NCBI GenBank assembly: GCA_017163975.1
Contig: JAFFSR010000353.1
Coordinates: 1,084,001-1,148,000 of the forward strand
Origin: Anastatus disparis
Lineage: Eukaryota > Arthropoda > Insecta > Hymenoptera > Eupelmidae
Length of the DNA stretch: 64,000 nucleotides
Reading direction: 5' to 3'
Shown here: positions 21,818 through 33,215 of the stretch, one piece after another
Position numbering within the stretch: position 1 is the first letter of the stretch
How the letters are laid out: the number at the start of each line of letters is the position of its first letter
Notes under the pieces: generated by a model
Told to the model about the DNA's origin: nothing
Databases searched by the model: none
The model's input: the letters and a program-made list of their open reading frames with translations, nothing else
Translations under genes and position numbers: made by a program

Positions 21818-24800
21818 TTAAATTAATCTTAATTCTTTTCTGTTTTTAATAAATTTTTCTTTACATAGACCTTTGGTTAATATATCAGCTATATTTTTAT
21901 CAGTTTCAATTTTTAAAATATCTATTACACCATTTTCATAATTTTCATTAATATAATGATATTGCACTTCAATGTACTTTGAATTTTTTGTTAGATTACC
22001 AAATTTACCTATAGCTATCGCACCAGAATTATCTTCATAAATTTTAATTGGTCTATCTATATTAAATTTAAATGCATCATTTAACAAATCTTTTATAAAT
22101 AATATTTCTGTCACTGCTTCTGACATAGCAATATATTCAGCGAAAGTAGAATTTTTTGTAACAGTTTTCTGTTTATGTGTTTTCCAATAAACTACATTAC
22201 CATATACTCTAATTACGAATCCTGTTGTGGATTTTCTATCAATATGATCACCTGCGTAATCTGAATCGACCATACAATCTAATTTTTCTTTCTTTACATT
22301 ATTGTAATACGTTAGTTTTAAATCTTTCGTTTTATATAAATATTTCAGTATTCTTAAAGCATACTTAAAATGTGTTTCGTTGTAGCAACTTTGGTATCTA
22401 CTTAAATAATTAACACTATATGATATATCAGGTCTTGTCCCTGTACTAATGTATAAAAGTTCGCCTATTAAATTTCTATAACTAATTCTTTCATCTATTT
22501 CAGTTGCTTGTTCAAGTTTTAAACTTGTCTCTATCGGAGTTTCATAGAGCTTTGCATTTTCTAAATGATATTTCACAGCCAATGATTCAATATATTTTTG
22601 TTGACTTAAAGTCATTACATCTTTTTCTTTATCATGATTAATATCAATTCCAATATATCCTGTTATTTTACCTAGATCTTTCATTGCAAATTTTTGCATT
22701 AATTTTGTTTTTATTTCCTTGATTTTATTTTTATCTTTACAGCAAATTAAAATATCATCTACAAATACTAACATATATATAGGATCATTACTTGTGTTAT
22801 TTACATATAAACAATAGTCATGATTGCTTCTAACAAAATTTAATTTTTCAACATAGTTATTAAATGTTTCATACCATGCTCGTGGACTTTCTCTAAGACC
22901 ATAGAGTGCCTTTTGGAGTTTACATACTTTATTTTCTCCAGTTTCATAACCTTTTGGTTCATAAATATAAACTTCTGATTTTACTGTACCATTGAGAAAT
23001 GCTGTCTCAACGTCCATTTGTTCTATATCTAAATTATTTACACAACAATAGCTTAACAAAATTTTTAAAGTTTGCATTTTTCCTACTGGAGAGTATACAT
23101 TTTCTAAATATTCTTTTTGCTGAAAGCCTTTTACTACTAATCTAGCTTTATAAGAATTATCTCCTTTTCTTTTAAATATCCATTTAACATCAATTATTTT
23201 CTTATCTTTAGGTTTATCTACAATAGTCCATGTTTTATTTTTGTTTAAACTATTAATTTCAGAATCCATAGCTTTTTGCCATTCTTTGCTTTCTGTGGAG
23301 TTTATCGCCTCCTCGAATGTATTCGGTACATTAGCGTTTACATAATTTACATATATATAATGTGTTGTTGGGTTACCATATCTTTCTATAGGACTTTTCT
23401 TTCTTGTTGAGATTCTTTCAACTTCTAAATTATCTTTTCGTTTTTTAAATCTTTTATTTACATTACCAGAATCATTATTTATTTTACTATTAGAATTTTC
23501 ACTATCATAATTTTCATTATCATTAATTTCATTTTCATTTTCATTTTCAGAATCAATTTTACTTTGACTATTATTATTTTCTAAATTTAATTCAATGTAA
23601 TTTTCATCATTTTGTTCAGTACAAATTAATTCTGTATCTTCTTCAACTACTTTGACATGTCTGGCATTTATGACTTTATTATCAATTAAAACTCTATAAC
23701 CATTGTGTGTATAACCTACAAGTATACCTAATTTAGCTTTATCGTCCCATTTACTTTTTCTTAATACTTCTGGTACCCTTACAAAAACTTTGCTTCCATA
23801 TATTTTCAAATGTTTTACATCAGGTTTTGATTTTATCCATATTTCGTATGGAGTTTTATTTTCATGTGTGTTGGCTATTGTACGGTTTTTTAAATAAGAA
23901 ACTGTTTTCATTACTTCTGGCCAATACCTTATAGGTATCTTGGCTTCTCTTACTAAACATCTGCCTATATCCATAGCTGATCTATTAAATCTTTCCGCTA
24001 CTCCATTTAATTCATGGACGTAGGGTGGACAAGGTAATAATTCAATTCCTTTATATTTAATAAATTTATAAATTTCTTAATTTAAATACTCTTTACCATT
24101 ATCACATTGTAGCTTTTTTACTCTTTTATTAAATTGATTTTCTACTAAATTTACGTATTCTATAAAACATCCTGCTGTTTCAGATTTACTTTTAATACAA
24201 TAAACTCTACTACATTTACTATAATCGTCTATAAACGTTAAAAAATATCTTTCTCCACCATAACCAGCTGTGCTGTGTGGACCATTTAAATCTGTATGAA
24301 TTAATTCTAAAGTCTCAGTAGATTTAGTTTTCTTATTTTCAAACGGTACATTAGCCATTTTACTTTGAATACAGTTTGCACATTTCATATTATTATTTTC
24401 TAATTTATCTGGTAAACCATTCAATAATTTTTCATTTACTAATTTATTTAAATATTGAAAATTTACATGGCCTAATGCTCTGTGCCATTTTTCTTTATCT
24501 GTTAATTTTACCGTATTTGCATAAATATTTTTATCTTTATATTCATCAATAAAACTTTTCATTAAATACAAATTATTTATTTTTTCTGCTACAGCTACAA
24601 ATTCTCTATTTTTATTATAAATTTTTGCTGTTTGATTTCTCGATACAATTGTGTTATTTACAGTTATTTTAGAAAAACTTAACAAATTTCTACTTAATTC
24701 TTTTACATAATAAACGTTCTTAAGATCAACTTTCTTTTCATAATAATAAGTTTTAAAATACGTTATAATGTTACCTATTTTAGTAGCTTTTAATATTTTT

Positions 24801-25996
24801 CCATCTGGCAATTTTACATTAACTGGTTCTTTTAATACAATAAATTTTTCAAAATAACTATCATTATTAACTATATGGTCAGTACAACCACTATCTAAAA
24901 GCCAGTTTATTTCATTTTTACTTTCATTAATTTCTGTTTCTTTTACCTCATTATGGTTTACCATCGTTACCCATGATTCTGCATTGCGGTTGTCGTTACG
25001 TTGACTAGAAGATTCTTCTCTTGGCTGACTTGTTCTGTTCTGTCCATGGCCTTGTTGTGAATATCCCCTTGAATTTGATCGTGGAGATCCTCGTTGAAAT
25101 CCGCGTTGACCATAACCTCTGTTGTAGTAGGCTCCTCTTCTTTGACTGGTATGCGTTCCTCTGCCTTGGTTATATTGTGGTGCTCTCCAACAATCTTTCT
25201 TGTTGTGGCCTTCTTTCCCACAGTTAAAACATTGTCCTTTTGTTTTTATGCTGAAAGTGCTGACATTTCTTTTACTTTCACTTTCAGGTCTTGTCATATT
25301 TTTCTCTTGAATTTTGGACTTTACATATTCTACTGTCCTTTGCTCTTCTGGTATGACATCTATAAAGTCACCAATAAAACTGTAACTGGGTGGCAGTGCT
25401 TTTATTATATATCTTATCTTTTCTGGTTCATTTAAAGTTCCACCAGCTTCTTTAAACTTATTACAGGCTTGTTCAAAATCTACAAAAAAATCTTCAACTT
25501 TGTCATAATTCTTCAATTTTACATCTTCTAATTTACTTCTACATATTATCTGTAGAGCTGTAGATTTTGTTGAGTACATGCTGTCTAGCTTTCTCATCAT
25601 TTCATATGTTGTTTTACATTCTTTAATGTACTCTAATTGCTTATCTGATATTGAGCTTATCAGTATATTTTTAGCTTTTAAATCTGCTTTCTTCCAAACA
25701 TCTTGACTATCTGCTTCAGTTAATACTTTTATTGCTTGCTCTTTACATTCTTTATATTCTAAAATATTCAGTAATCTGAATTCCCAGCTTGAATAATTGC
25801 ATCCATCAAAAATGGGAATATAAACATCATCAATTTTTACTTGCTTAGCCATTTCTCTTTCTTTTTCTAATTTTATATTTTTATCAATTTCTTTTACTGC
25901 ACTTAACACTTTTTTCAGTTCTTTGAGGAAAACTTTTCTTAAACGATTTCTTTCTTCTTTAATAAGCACTATATTTTCAGCTTTTGTCTGTTTCAT
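21818..25996 (-). pseudogene. Copia gag-pol polyprotein with one in-frame stop
   Basis: Starts at MKQTKAENIVLIKEE (25,996). Order: gag domain (PIFDGCNYSSWEFRLLNIL), zinc knuckle CFNCGKEGHNKKDC, Gly/Arg-rich linker, aspartic protease WLLDSGCTDHIV, GAG-pre-integrase WHRALGHVNF. Then integrase HTDLNG ... FIDDYSK ... and, after the stop, NGVAERFNRS with the catalytic Glu. Then reverse transcriptase (LVFVDDILICC) and RNase H (FAEYIAMSEA, EDNSGAIAI), ending near 21,818. A TAA at 24,077-24,079 interrupts the integrase core; 34 in-frame codons separate it from the next Met, and no frameshift is needed. With ~1,390 codons the length is normal for copia. Apart from that stop the enzyme motifs are intact, so this copy is probably defective but could be complemented by a sister copy. 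Confidence 0.93.
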
Positions 25997-26616
25997 TAAA
26001 TTTTCTTTTAATTATCTTATTAAATTCACTTATTAATTTCCTTAGTGAATTCACGTTTTTAATCTTTTTATTTTGTCACTTTTTTTACTTTTCTCGTACA
26101 GTCTATTTTTTCAAAATTATTATTCACTATCTTCTTCTTATTATTTATTATTTTTTACCTTTTATTCACTTGTTTTCTTTATCTTTCCTTTTATCTTTCA
26201 GACACGTGCTCTGTTTTAACCTCAAAATAATTTTTTTTTTCTAACCTTACGTTATGCGACCACGTGGCTTTAATTTTTAATCCGTTAGCATCGAACGTAT
26301 TTTCTGCTTAATTTTCTTCTTTTTTCTTTTTATTGACTAACAATAATTTTTCCTTTTCACTTTTCTATATATTTTTCACTTTACTCTTGCCTTTTAGTTA
26401 TCTTTTTGACTTAAATAGTCTACCACGTTTTTGCTTCAATAACCACGTTTCTTCTATTTTATCAACCACGTTTTCTTGTTTTTTTTGAACCACGTTCTTT
26501 TATTTTATTTTTATCTTGACCACGTTTTCTTATTTTTTCTTTTAAACCACGTTATCTTATTATTTCTTTTTAACCACGTTTTTGATTTGCATACCTTCAA
26601 CCACGGACTGCTGCCA
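25997..26616 (-). other. Copia leader with primer-binding site and AACCACGTT repeats
   Basis: The minus strand reads TGGCAGCAGTCCGTGG directly after the 5' LTR, a possible initiator-tRNA-type primer site. The leader carries at least seven AACCACGTTTT-type words between 26,420 and 26,600, spaced about 30 bp apart. Their role is unknown. Confidence 0.6.
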
Positions 26617-26957
26617 TGTTGGGAATAGAGGTTTTGTGCTCCGGGATCGGAAAGGAAAACACTTTTCTTTAATAATATTAAACTGGTTGATATATATTCT
26701 AATTATCTTTAAGTACAGTAATTATTAATCTAATACGTTACAAATGGCTGAGCTTTACTTTACATGTGCTATTGTAAAGAGCTTGTCTTTATCGCTACAT
26801 GGCGCTCGCTAGACTCTGTTCAACAGACTGCTTGAGCTCGACTAGAGCCTCTCTTTCTCAGCTGATTTGCTGATTCATATGTATGGTCGAGTACGCATTT
26901 ACCGACAGAAGGTGATACGCTTACAGATATAAGACGCAACATTTACATATTACAACA
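26617..26957 (-). mobile_element. Copia 5' LTR
   Basis: 341 bp, TGTTGGGAATAG ... ATATTACAACA, identical to the other LTR apart from AAAGGAAAAC versus AAAGAAAAAC. Confidence 0.95.
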
Positions 26958-27254
26958 ATTTCAAAGCATCAATTTTTACTATACTATATATTAAATTTTT
27001 TTATACCTTTTAGCAAATTTTACTATACTGCATATTAGATTTTATAAATATCATGTATTAAATATTATGGATATGAATTTTTTTTTAAATTCTAAAAATA
27101 TTATTTTTCAATGCTCGTTGACATTCTGAGAATTTTGCTTGTGTTTTCAAATTCAGTTAAGGAAGAATTATTTTGTTTGTGTGTTATTGTTAGAAAGACA
27201 CTTTTCGCAAATTATGAAACGCTCTTTTCGAAGTTGTATATACTACATTTATCC

Positions 27255-27533
27255 TATAACGCCTTGGTGGCGATGTAGAAGTTAAGTGCAGAAGGAGACT
27301 AGGATCTGGAAATAAGCCAAAGACTATATAAGTTAGATGTAACTTTATTAGAGAGCCAATGCGACTAAGCGCAGTGGCTGGCGGAACAAGACTGAAGTAC
27401 AAACAAGCAGTCTCGGAGCTGCTTCTTCCTCGTCTGATATGAGCCTGCGCAGAGGCGTTCTCATGTATACGCTGACATGTGTATTGGTGCGCTTACAGCG
27501 CCATACGCATACATACAAGTGTGAGTGTCCCCA
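27255..27533 (-). mobile_element. Gypsy element 2, 3' LTR
   Basis: TATAACGCCTTGGTGGCG ... GAGTGTCCCCA. On the minus strand the G-rich polypurine tract (TTGGGGGGGAGTGATA) immediately precedes it at 27,534-27,549. Confidence 0.9.
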
Positions 27534-27549
27534 TATCACTCCCCCCCAA

Positions 27550-27880
27550 CAATTAAATTTTGTTAAGGATAATTTTATTTACAAAGTTGCAAAAAGGTGC
27601 ATATTTTTATATCACAGATAGGTTAACAATCAGTCTTTTTTATATGAAGTTAACAATAAAAAGTTGAAATAACAATATAAGTTATAAATCGCATAACACT
27701 GAGTTTAAAAAGATCGCATTAAAATTTGTATAAATATTCGCATTGACATTAAAGTTTCATAAAAAATAAATATATAAAAGATCGCAATAACATTATGAAT
27801 ATCGCAGTCATTATCACAGCATAGTTATTAAAAGTACATAACAATTACAAGTGTTTAACAGTCTTTCAAGATTTATTTAT

Positions 27881-27882
<2 letters not shown>
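27550..27882 (-). other. 3' untranslated region of gypsy element 2
   Basis: AT-rich sequence between the poly(A) run and the polypurine tract; no ORF of substance. Confidence 0.6.

Positions 27883-27926
<44 letters not shown>
27883..27926 (-). repeat. 44-nt poly(A) (minus strand) at the end of the LRR ORF
   Basis: An uninterrupted run of T on the plus strand, that is A44 in the sense direction of the extra ORF. The ORF runs into it after YERFEVWVF and ends in a lysine string. It looks like a captured mRNA poly(A) tail. Confidence 0.8.
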
Positions 27927-27931
<5 letters not shown>

Positions 27932-28985
27932 CCCAAACTTCAAAACGCTCGTAATGTGAAGACCCAGATGGGATTCTTCTGCGTGACGTGCCGTTGATGA
28001 GCTGCCTACGCATGGTGTCACGCATGCAAATCTTGCAGTTGAGCGCTAGGAAGTTGAATGAGGGCACCCTGGTGATGACGTCCATAATAAAGCGTGGGCT
28101 AAACGCTCTGTTGCCTTTGTTATTCTTCCCCAAGGTGTTGGTAATAGTGACGTCACGTACTTGGAGGGAAGAGAGAGACTCCAAGGTGTCCTCAATGCCA
28201 CGATGGTAAGGCAGTTTCAGCGTGGTCAGATGTTGATGACCCGAGAAATTTAATCTTCGCTGGGGGATGTCCAAACCCGTGTAATCGACCACATGAAGCA
28301 CTGGAGCATGGTTTAAAAAATTTTGCAAGTGCTGCTCAGCGAATCTACTGCCTTTAAGGCTCAACTCCATTAAAGAAGGAAGAGTATGGAGGTCTGGTTA
28401 ATGAATAAAGTCCAGTGGTTCGGCGGTCGTGGTGTTATACTCCATGCGGAAGGTGCTCAAGGAGTTAAGCTCAGTGAACACCCATACAGGGAGCTGCCAC
28501 ATCTGCAACATTGGGTCGATGTTGGAACAATCCACCAGGCTAAGCTCAGAAATTTTATCATTGTCCTTAAGAAACTCGATTAAAAATTTCAGACACAACT
28601 GTGGACACTGTACGAACCTTAAAGAAGTGAGCATACAAGTAGCCTGGCGCTTGAGCCATGGGATCCAAATGCGCTCGTCGGAGTTATCCTCCTCGCGCTT
28701 CTTCTCCCAAGCAAGACGAACCATCGGGTTATCATGGACGGCAAGATGCTTGACACCTTCAAGGCTAACCCGATTCTCGAAAAACCCGGTAGTTTTTCCA
28801 ATAATCAATCCTTCAATGGTGGAGAATCGGGATAGCATCTCCAGTGCCGTAGGCGTTACCATAACGCCGCGCAAATCAACGCCCGTTAGATGTATCCGCT
28901 CCTCCCGACCCGACGGGTTAACTAAATTAATATCCAACAATTTTTGGAGCTCGGACACATCTATGGGCCACCACTCGCGGATGGT
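27927..28985 (-). pseudogene. Leucine-rich-repeat-like ORF of gypsy element 2
   Basis: Two segments in one frame (28,985-28,398 and 28,397 to the poly(A)) separated by a single TAA. They show irregular leucine-rich repeats: RIHLTGVDLRGVMVTP, LTSLRFVQCPQLCLKFLIEF, ISELSLVDCSNIDPML, LMELSLKGSRFAEQHLQNFL, HLTTLKLPYHRGIEDTL. Such repeats form curved binding surfaces, as in F-box/LRR or NXF proteins; no F-box is seen. A possible 3' splice site (CTAAT, pyrimidine tract, CTAG) just upstream at ~28,995 could join it to the RRM-like ORF. It has no native stop before the poly(A). Partner and role unknown. Confidence 0.6.
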
Positions 28986-29003
28986 GATGCTAGAAAAGTA
29001 AAA

Positions 29004-29859
29004 TTAGTGCGCATCTTCAAGCATTCTTTGCCATCCATTTTCCGTCTGGTATCGCTCGCTACCCGAATCAAAGTGCAGGTGGCCTAATTTGTAATGAACC
29101 TCGCGCCATCCTTCGAATGCAGTGACTAGTGCCAACTTTGTAGTCATTGTCCAAGTGTTTAACAATGCATCTAACAATAGGATCAAGACGCAGGGCTGCA
29201 AGGCAGGCAGAAGTAGGGTCTTGAGGGACCTGTACCACCGGTTGTGAATCGGTAGCTGTCAAAAAATTCCTAGCTGGACATACTTTTACGTATCTCCTGC
29301 ATACCTTGCCCCCACGTTCCTTTTCAAAAAAAAGTTTATTTAAAAGGGCGTCGCACTGCATTCTAGTTGACGACGCGAGGTTATCGCAGATCACCCGCGC
29401 ACTACACCTCGAACCCTTGACAAAGATCGCATTGATCTTAAACTCCTTCTGTCCACGCGCGATCAGCATGTCGCCCAAAACCTTTTTCGAAACTTTATAC
29501 ATGTTATACACTAACAGGGTACATACATGCTGACCGCCTATGAACAAGATAGGAAGGCGACGATCATAGGTAGGTGGAGTGCACGGGTAAGTGCGTAGGG
29601 AGGCACGAACGGCGGCGTTCATGGTCTCGGTTAAGATTCGCAGGTATTCTTCTTTAAACTCCGAGAGATAGAGCTCCGCCATACGAAGATGGTGTCTCGT
29701 AGGAGAGCCCTCTGGTGTTGCCACGATGGCATTGAGAAGACTCTCATGTAGACGGAGGATCTCTGCGGAGACATCCTGTGTTCTGACCCAACCGCTATGG
29801 GAAGACATGTCTTCTAGCAAGCTGGACCAGCAGGAGCTAGAGAACAGACGAAAAGGCAT
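29004..29859 (-). pseudogene. RRM-like extra ORF of gypsy element 2
   Basis: Starts MPFRLFSSSCWSSLLEDM about 80 bp after the end of pol and runs 263 codons to 29,068; a frameshift near 29,140 leads to a better-conserved continuation ending at 29,004. The middle (HVCTLLVYNMYKVSKKVLGD, then VKGSRCSARVICDNLASS) has the strand-helix-strand-strand-helix layout of an RNA-recognition motif and aligns with the ORF at 4,746-6,219 of element 1. The N-terminal helix MAELYLSEFKEEYL is shared as well. Two independent elements keep this ORF in the same place, which argues that it is a functional accessory gene of the clade. No transmembrane segment or fusion peptide is seen, so it is not an envelope protein. 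Confidence 0.5.
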
Positions 29860-29939
29860 TTTGATTAGTTATTCTCAAATATTTAGTAAGGAGGCATTTA
29901 ATATTCTCCAGTTCTCTAGCGACATTTCGCTTGCGTTTT

Positions 29940-32900
29940 TTAGTTATCATCCTGCACTTTATTTTTATCTACAACGGAGGGAGGAAGTCGCAAAGCCTCA
30001 CTCTCTGCGTTATCGACGAGTTTGCGCACCGTGGCGCTTGTAGGTAAGTTAAAATTCGGAGATAAAAACTGTTGCAGGGACCTTCCATATGCATTGATGT
30101 CAGAATTAGAATTTATATTTGCATCTACGTCGTTACATTCTTCGGTTAAAAAATACGCTGGTTTAATACGTTCTAAGTTTACAACGACATGTTTGCCGTT
30201 TTTCTCTAAGGTAAAAGTGCGCCCATCTTGATGACGCGAGACAACCTTATACGGACCGGTGTATGGTTGTGTAAGTGGCGGTTTACGGCTCTCACTCTTT
30301 CGAACATGTGAGTGCAGGTGTTGAGATCTTTAAAGACGAAAGGTTTGGCGGAAGTTTTATGTACTACCGGAACTGGTTTCATTTGCGCGATATAATCCCG
30401 AAATTCCGATAAAAAGATGTTATCATTAAGGCCGCGGGTGTCGCGAAACTGCAAGATATCGCCCGGAATGGTTAATTTTGTGCCATACACAAACTCTGCT
30501 GGACTAGCATCCGTATCTAGGCGTATTCTAGTACGCAATCCCAATAAAACACTTGAAAGAACTTTGGTCCATTCATGAGTCCGTGCAAGGCACATTAATG
30601 CAGCTTTTAATTGCCTATGCCATCTTTCAATCATGCCGTTTGCCTGCGGATGGTAAGCAGTCGTACGCGTCCGATTACAACCTATCAGTTCTAAGAGTGA
30701 GGTGAAAAGCTGAGATTCAAATTGCCGCCCCTGATCCGTAGTTATTGTTACGGGTGCACCGAATCGCGCTACCCAAGTATCAAAAAATGCGCGCGCAACC
30801 ACCGGCGCCGTAATATCGTGTAGAGGTACCGCCTCTGGCCAGCGCGAGAATCTATCTATCATCGTGAGCAGATACTTGTAGCCTTCACTCGAGGGCAAGG
30901 GACCTACAATATCGATGTGCACATGCGCAAATCTCGCGTCTGGTTCAACGAAGTGCAGTGGCAAAAACTTATTCTGGCGAGAAACTTTAGCGCGTTGATA
31001 ATCTAAACAGTTTTTGCACTGCTCTTTTACCTCTTTAGCCATATTAGGCCACACATAATGCTGTCTAACTAACCTATCGGTTACACGGCCCGAAGGGTGC
31101 GCGTTGTTAATATGAAAAATTTTAAATACTTCACGTCTAAGTATCTTGGGTATAAATGGTCGAAAGGTTTGCGCGTCGAAGTTGCAATAGATGGCTGTTC
31201 GATTGGGTCCCCAGCACAGCTTAGTTAATTTTAGAGGGTGATTCAAATCCGCAATTATCTCTTTAAATTCGTCATCGCGTTCCTGCTCTTGTGAAATTTC
31301 TTCAAGAGTAAAAAATGTTGGAAAGTTGAATGTCGTGATACTTGCGAGGGTCTTTTTTACAAAGGGTTCTCCAGTTGATGCCTCATTGTTCCAGTCAAAA
31401 GAGGCTGGCGCAATGGAAGGATCAATACGCGAGAGCGAGTATGCGACCACATTGTCTTCGCCCCGCAAGTAACAAATTTCCGTATTGAACTGCGATATAA
31501 ACGACAATTTACGCGCGCGCAATGGTGTACACGTGTCTAAGTTTTGCCCGAGCGCGTAGATTAGCGGTTTATGATCAGTAAAAACTTTAAAATTACGACC
31601 CTCCAAAAAATAGCTAAAATACTTTAAAGCTTCATAAATTGCCATTAATTCGCGATCGTAAGCGCTGTACTTTGATTGCGCGGGAGTGAACTTCCTGGAG
31701 AAAAATGCTAGTGGCTGCCAACTGCCGTTTACATATTGCTCCAAGGAAGCACCCATGGCGAAATTTGAGGCATCCGTAGTTACGCGTATTTCTGCGTCTG
31801 CGCACGGATAAGCTAAACTGGTAATATTAGTTATGTCTATCTTTGTCTTTTCGAAAGCCTGTAGTGCGTCTGGGGTCCAAATTATCGGTGTTTTATCTTT
31901 CTTTTTGTTAGTTTTAATGAGCGCGTGCAGATGGCGCTGCGTTTCTGCCGCTTGAGGGGTTGCCTTTCTATAAAAGTTAACTAAACCGAGAAATCTACGT
32001 AATTCATCTACGGTTCGCGGTTGTGGAAAGTTTTTGATTGAGTCGACCAACTTTGGGTCAGGCTTAAGGCCTTCTTTATCGATCGTATGCCCGAGAAAAA
32101 CTAAACTTTCGGCTCCGAAGATGCATTTTTTAAATTTAGATGCAAATGGAAGTTCTGCAATCTTTCAAGCACTATATTTAAGTGCTTCTCATGTTCCTCG
32201 GGTGAGGCGGACGCCACTAGGATATCGTCGATGTAAGCAAAGACGAAATCTAAATCTCCCAGCGCAAGGTTGACGTACCTTTGAAACGTTTGCGACGCGT
32301 TTCTAAAACCGAAAGTCATGACGAGAAATTCGTACAGACCAAACGGTGTAATTACTGCCGTTTTGGAAATGTCATCTGGAAAGATGGGTATCTGTAAGAG
32401 CGCGCTTTCCAGGTCTAAGGCGGAGAAAATAGTTTTACCGTGTAAATTACTCGAAAAATCATGCAAATTCGGTATGGGGTATCTATCCGGTACCGTTACC
32501 TCATTTAATTTCCGATAGTCTCCGCAGACTCGCCATTCCCCGTTTTTTTTAGGCACTATGTGTATGGGTGTAGCCCAAGGACTTTTCGAGGGTCTACACA
32601 CACCTAACCTACACCACTTTTCAAACGCTGATTTAGCTACTTTAAGTTTTTCTGGGTGTAAGCGTCGCGGTTTCTGCGCACAAGGAGGACCTGTGGTCTT
32701 AATGTAATGATAGATGCCTCTCTTTTTTAGAGATTTTGGCCTATCAACGCCTATTACCGTAGGAAATTTGTTTAAAATGTGTGCATACTTGATTTTGGGG
32801 TCAATCAAAGAGATTTGTAAGTCAGGAACGGCTTTGTTAAATCCATTAATTGTTTCATTCGTACTTGCATTTATTAGTAATTTTTTCTTAAGATCTGGTA

Positions 32901-33201
32901 AAAGATGAAAATGATTTAAAACATCTCCTCCCAACATAGGATAAGGGACATCTGCGATAATAAAAAGCCATAGCAGTTCCTGAGTGAACCCAAAATCAAG
33001 TTTTTTGTGTAATGTGCCATATGTGTTTATTTTAGTGTCGTTGGCTGCATATAAGTTTAAATTTGTCTTTTTTCCCGAAAAATTTTTTGGTCTAGGGATT
33101 ACGGAAATTTCCGTGCCCGAGTCAATTAAAAACACCTCATTGGTGGTTTTATCTTTTACGTGGAGACGCACTGAATTAGTCCCGGCCACGCTGGTCTCCA
33201 T
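29940..33201 (-). pseudogene. pol: Gypsy element 2 pol (protease, RT, RNase H, integrase)
   Basis: Begins [13 protein letters not shown] (33,201), 15 bp after the gag stop. Protease [15 protein letters not shown]; reverse transcriptase ending in [11 protein letters not shown]; RNase H with FTDHKPLIYALG; integrase zinc region then HIDIVGPLP, TTDQGRQFES and YHPQANGMIERWHR (the D,D,E triad). A frameshift near 32,120 lies in a run of six A; a second near 30,285 precedes the GPY/F-like end (visible in another frame, then PAYF). The stop is about 29,940. All catalytic motifs are intact, so two indels are the main damage. Length is normal for a gypsy pol. CsRn1/Kabuki assignment rests on the tRNA-Trp primer site and CHCC gag. 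Confidence 0.9.
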
Positions 33202-33215
33202 GACGCGCCGAGTTT

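Larger units (their letters stand above)
21413..26957 (-). mobile_element. Nearly intact Ty1/copia retrotransposon
   Basis: 5,545 bp with two 341-bp LTRs that differ at only one position I could find, flanked by the perfect 5-bp target duplication ATTTC (21,408-21,412 and 26,958-26,962). Gag-pol is a single minus-strand frame with one in-frame stop. Insertion is therefore recent. Confidence 0.95.

Noticed and set aside
28429..29001. Plus-strand 190-codon ORF opposite the LRR ORF, and similar antisense frames opposite copia and gypsy pol
   Set aside because: Shadows of the coding strand; no motif on the plus strand.
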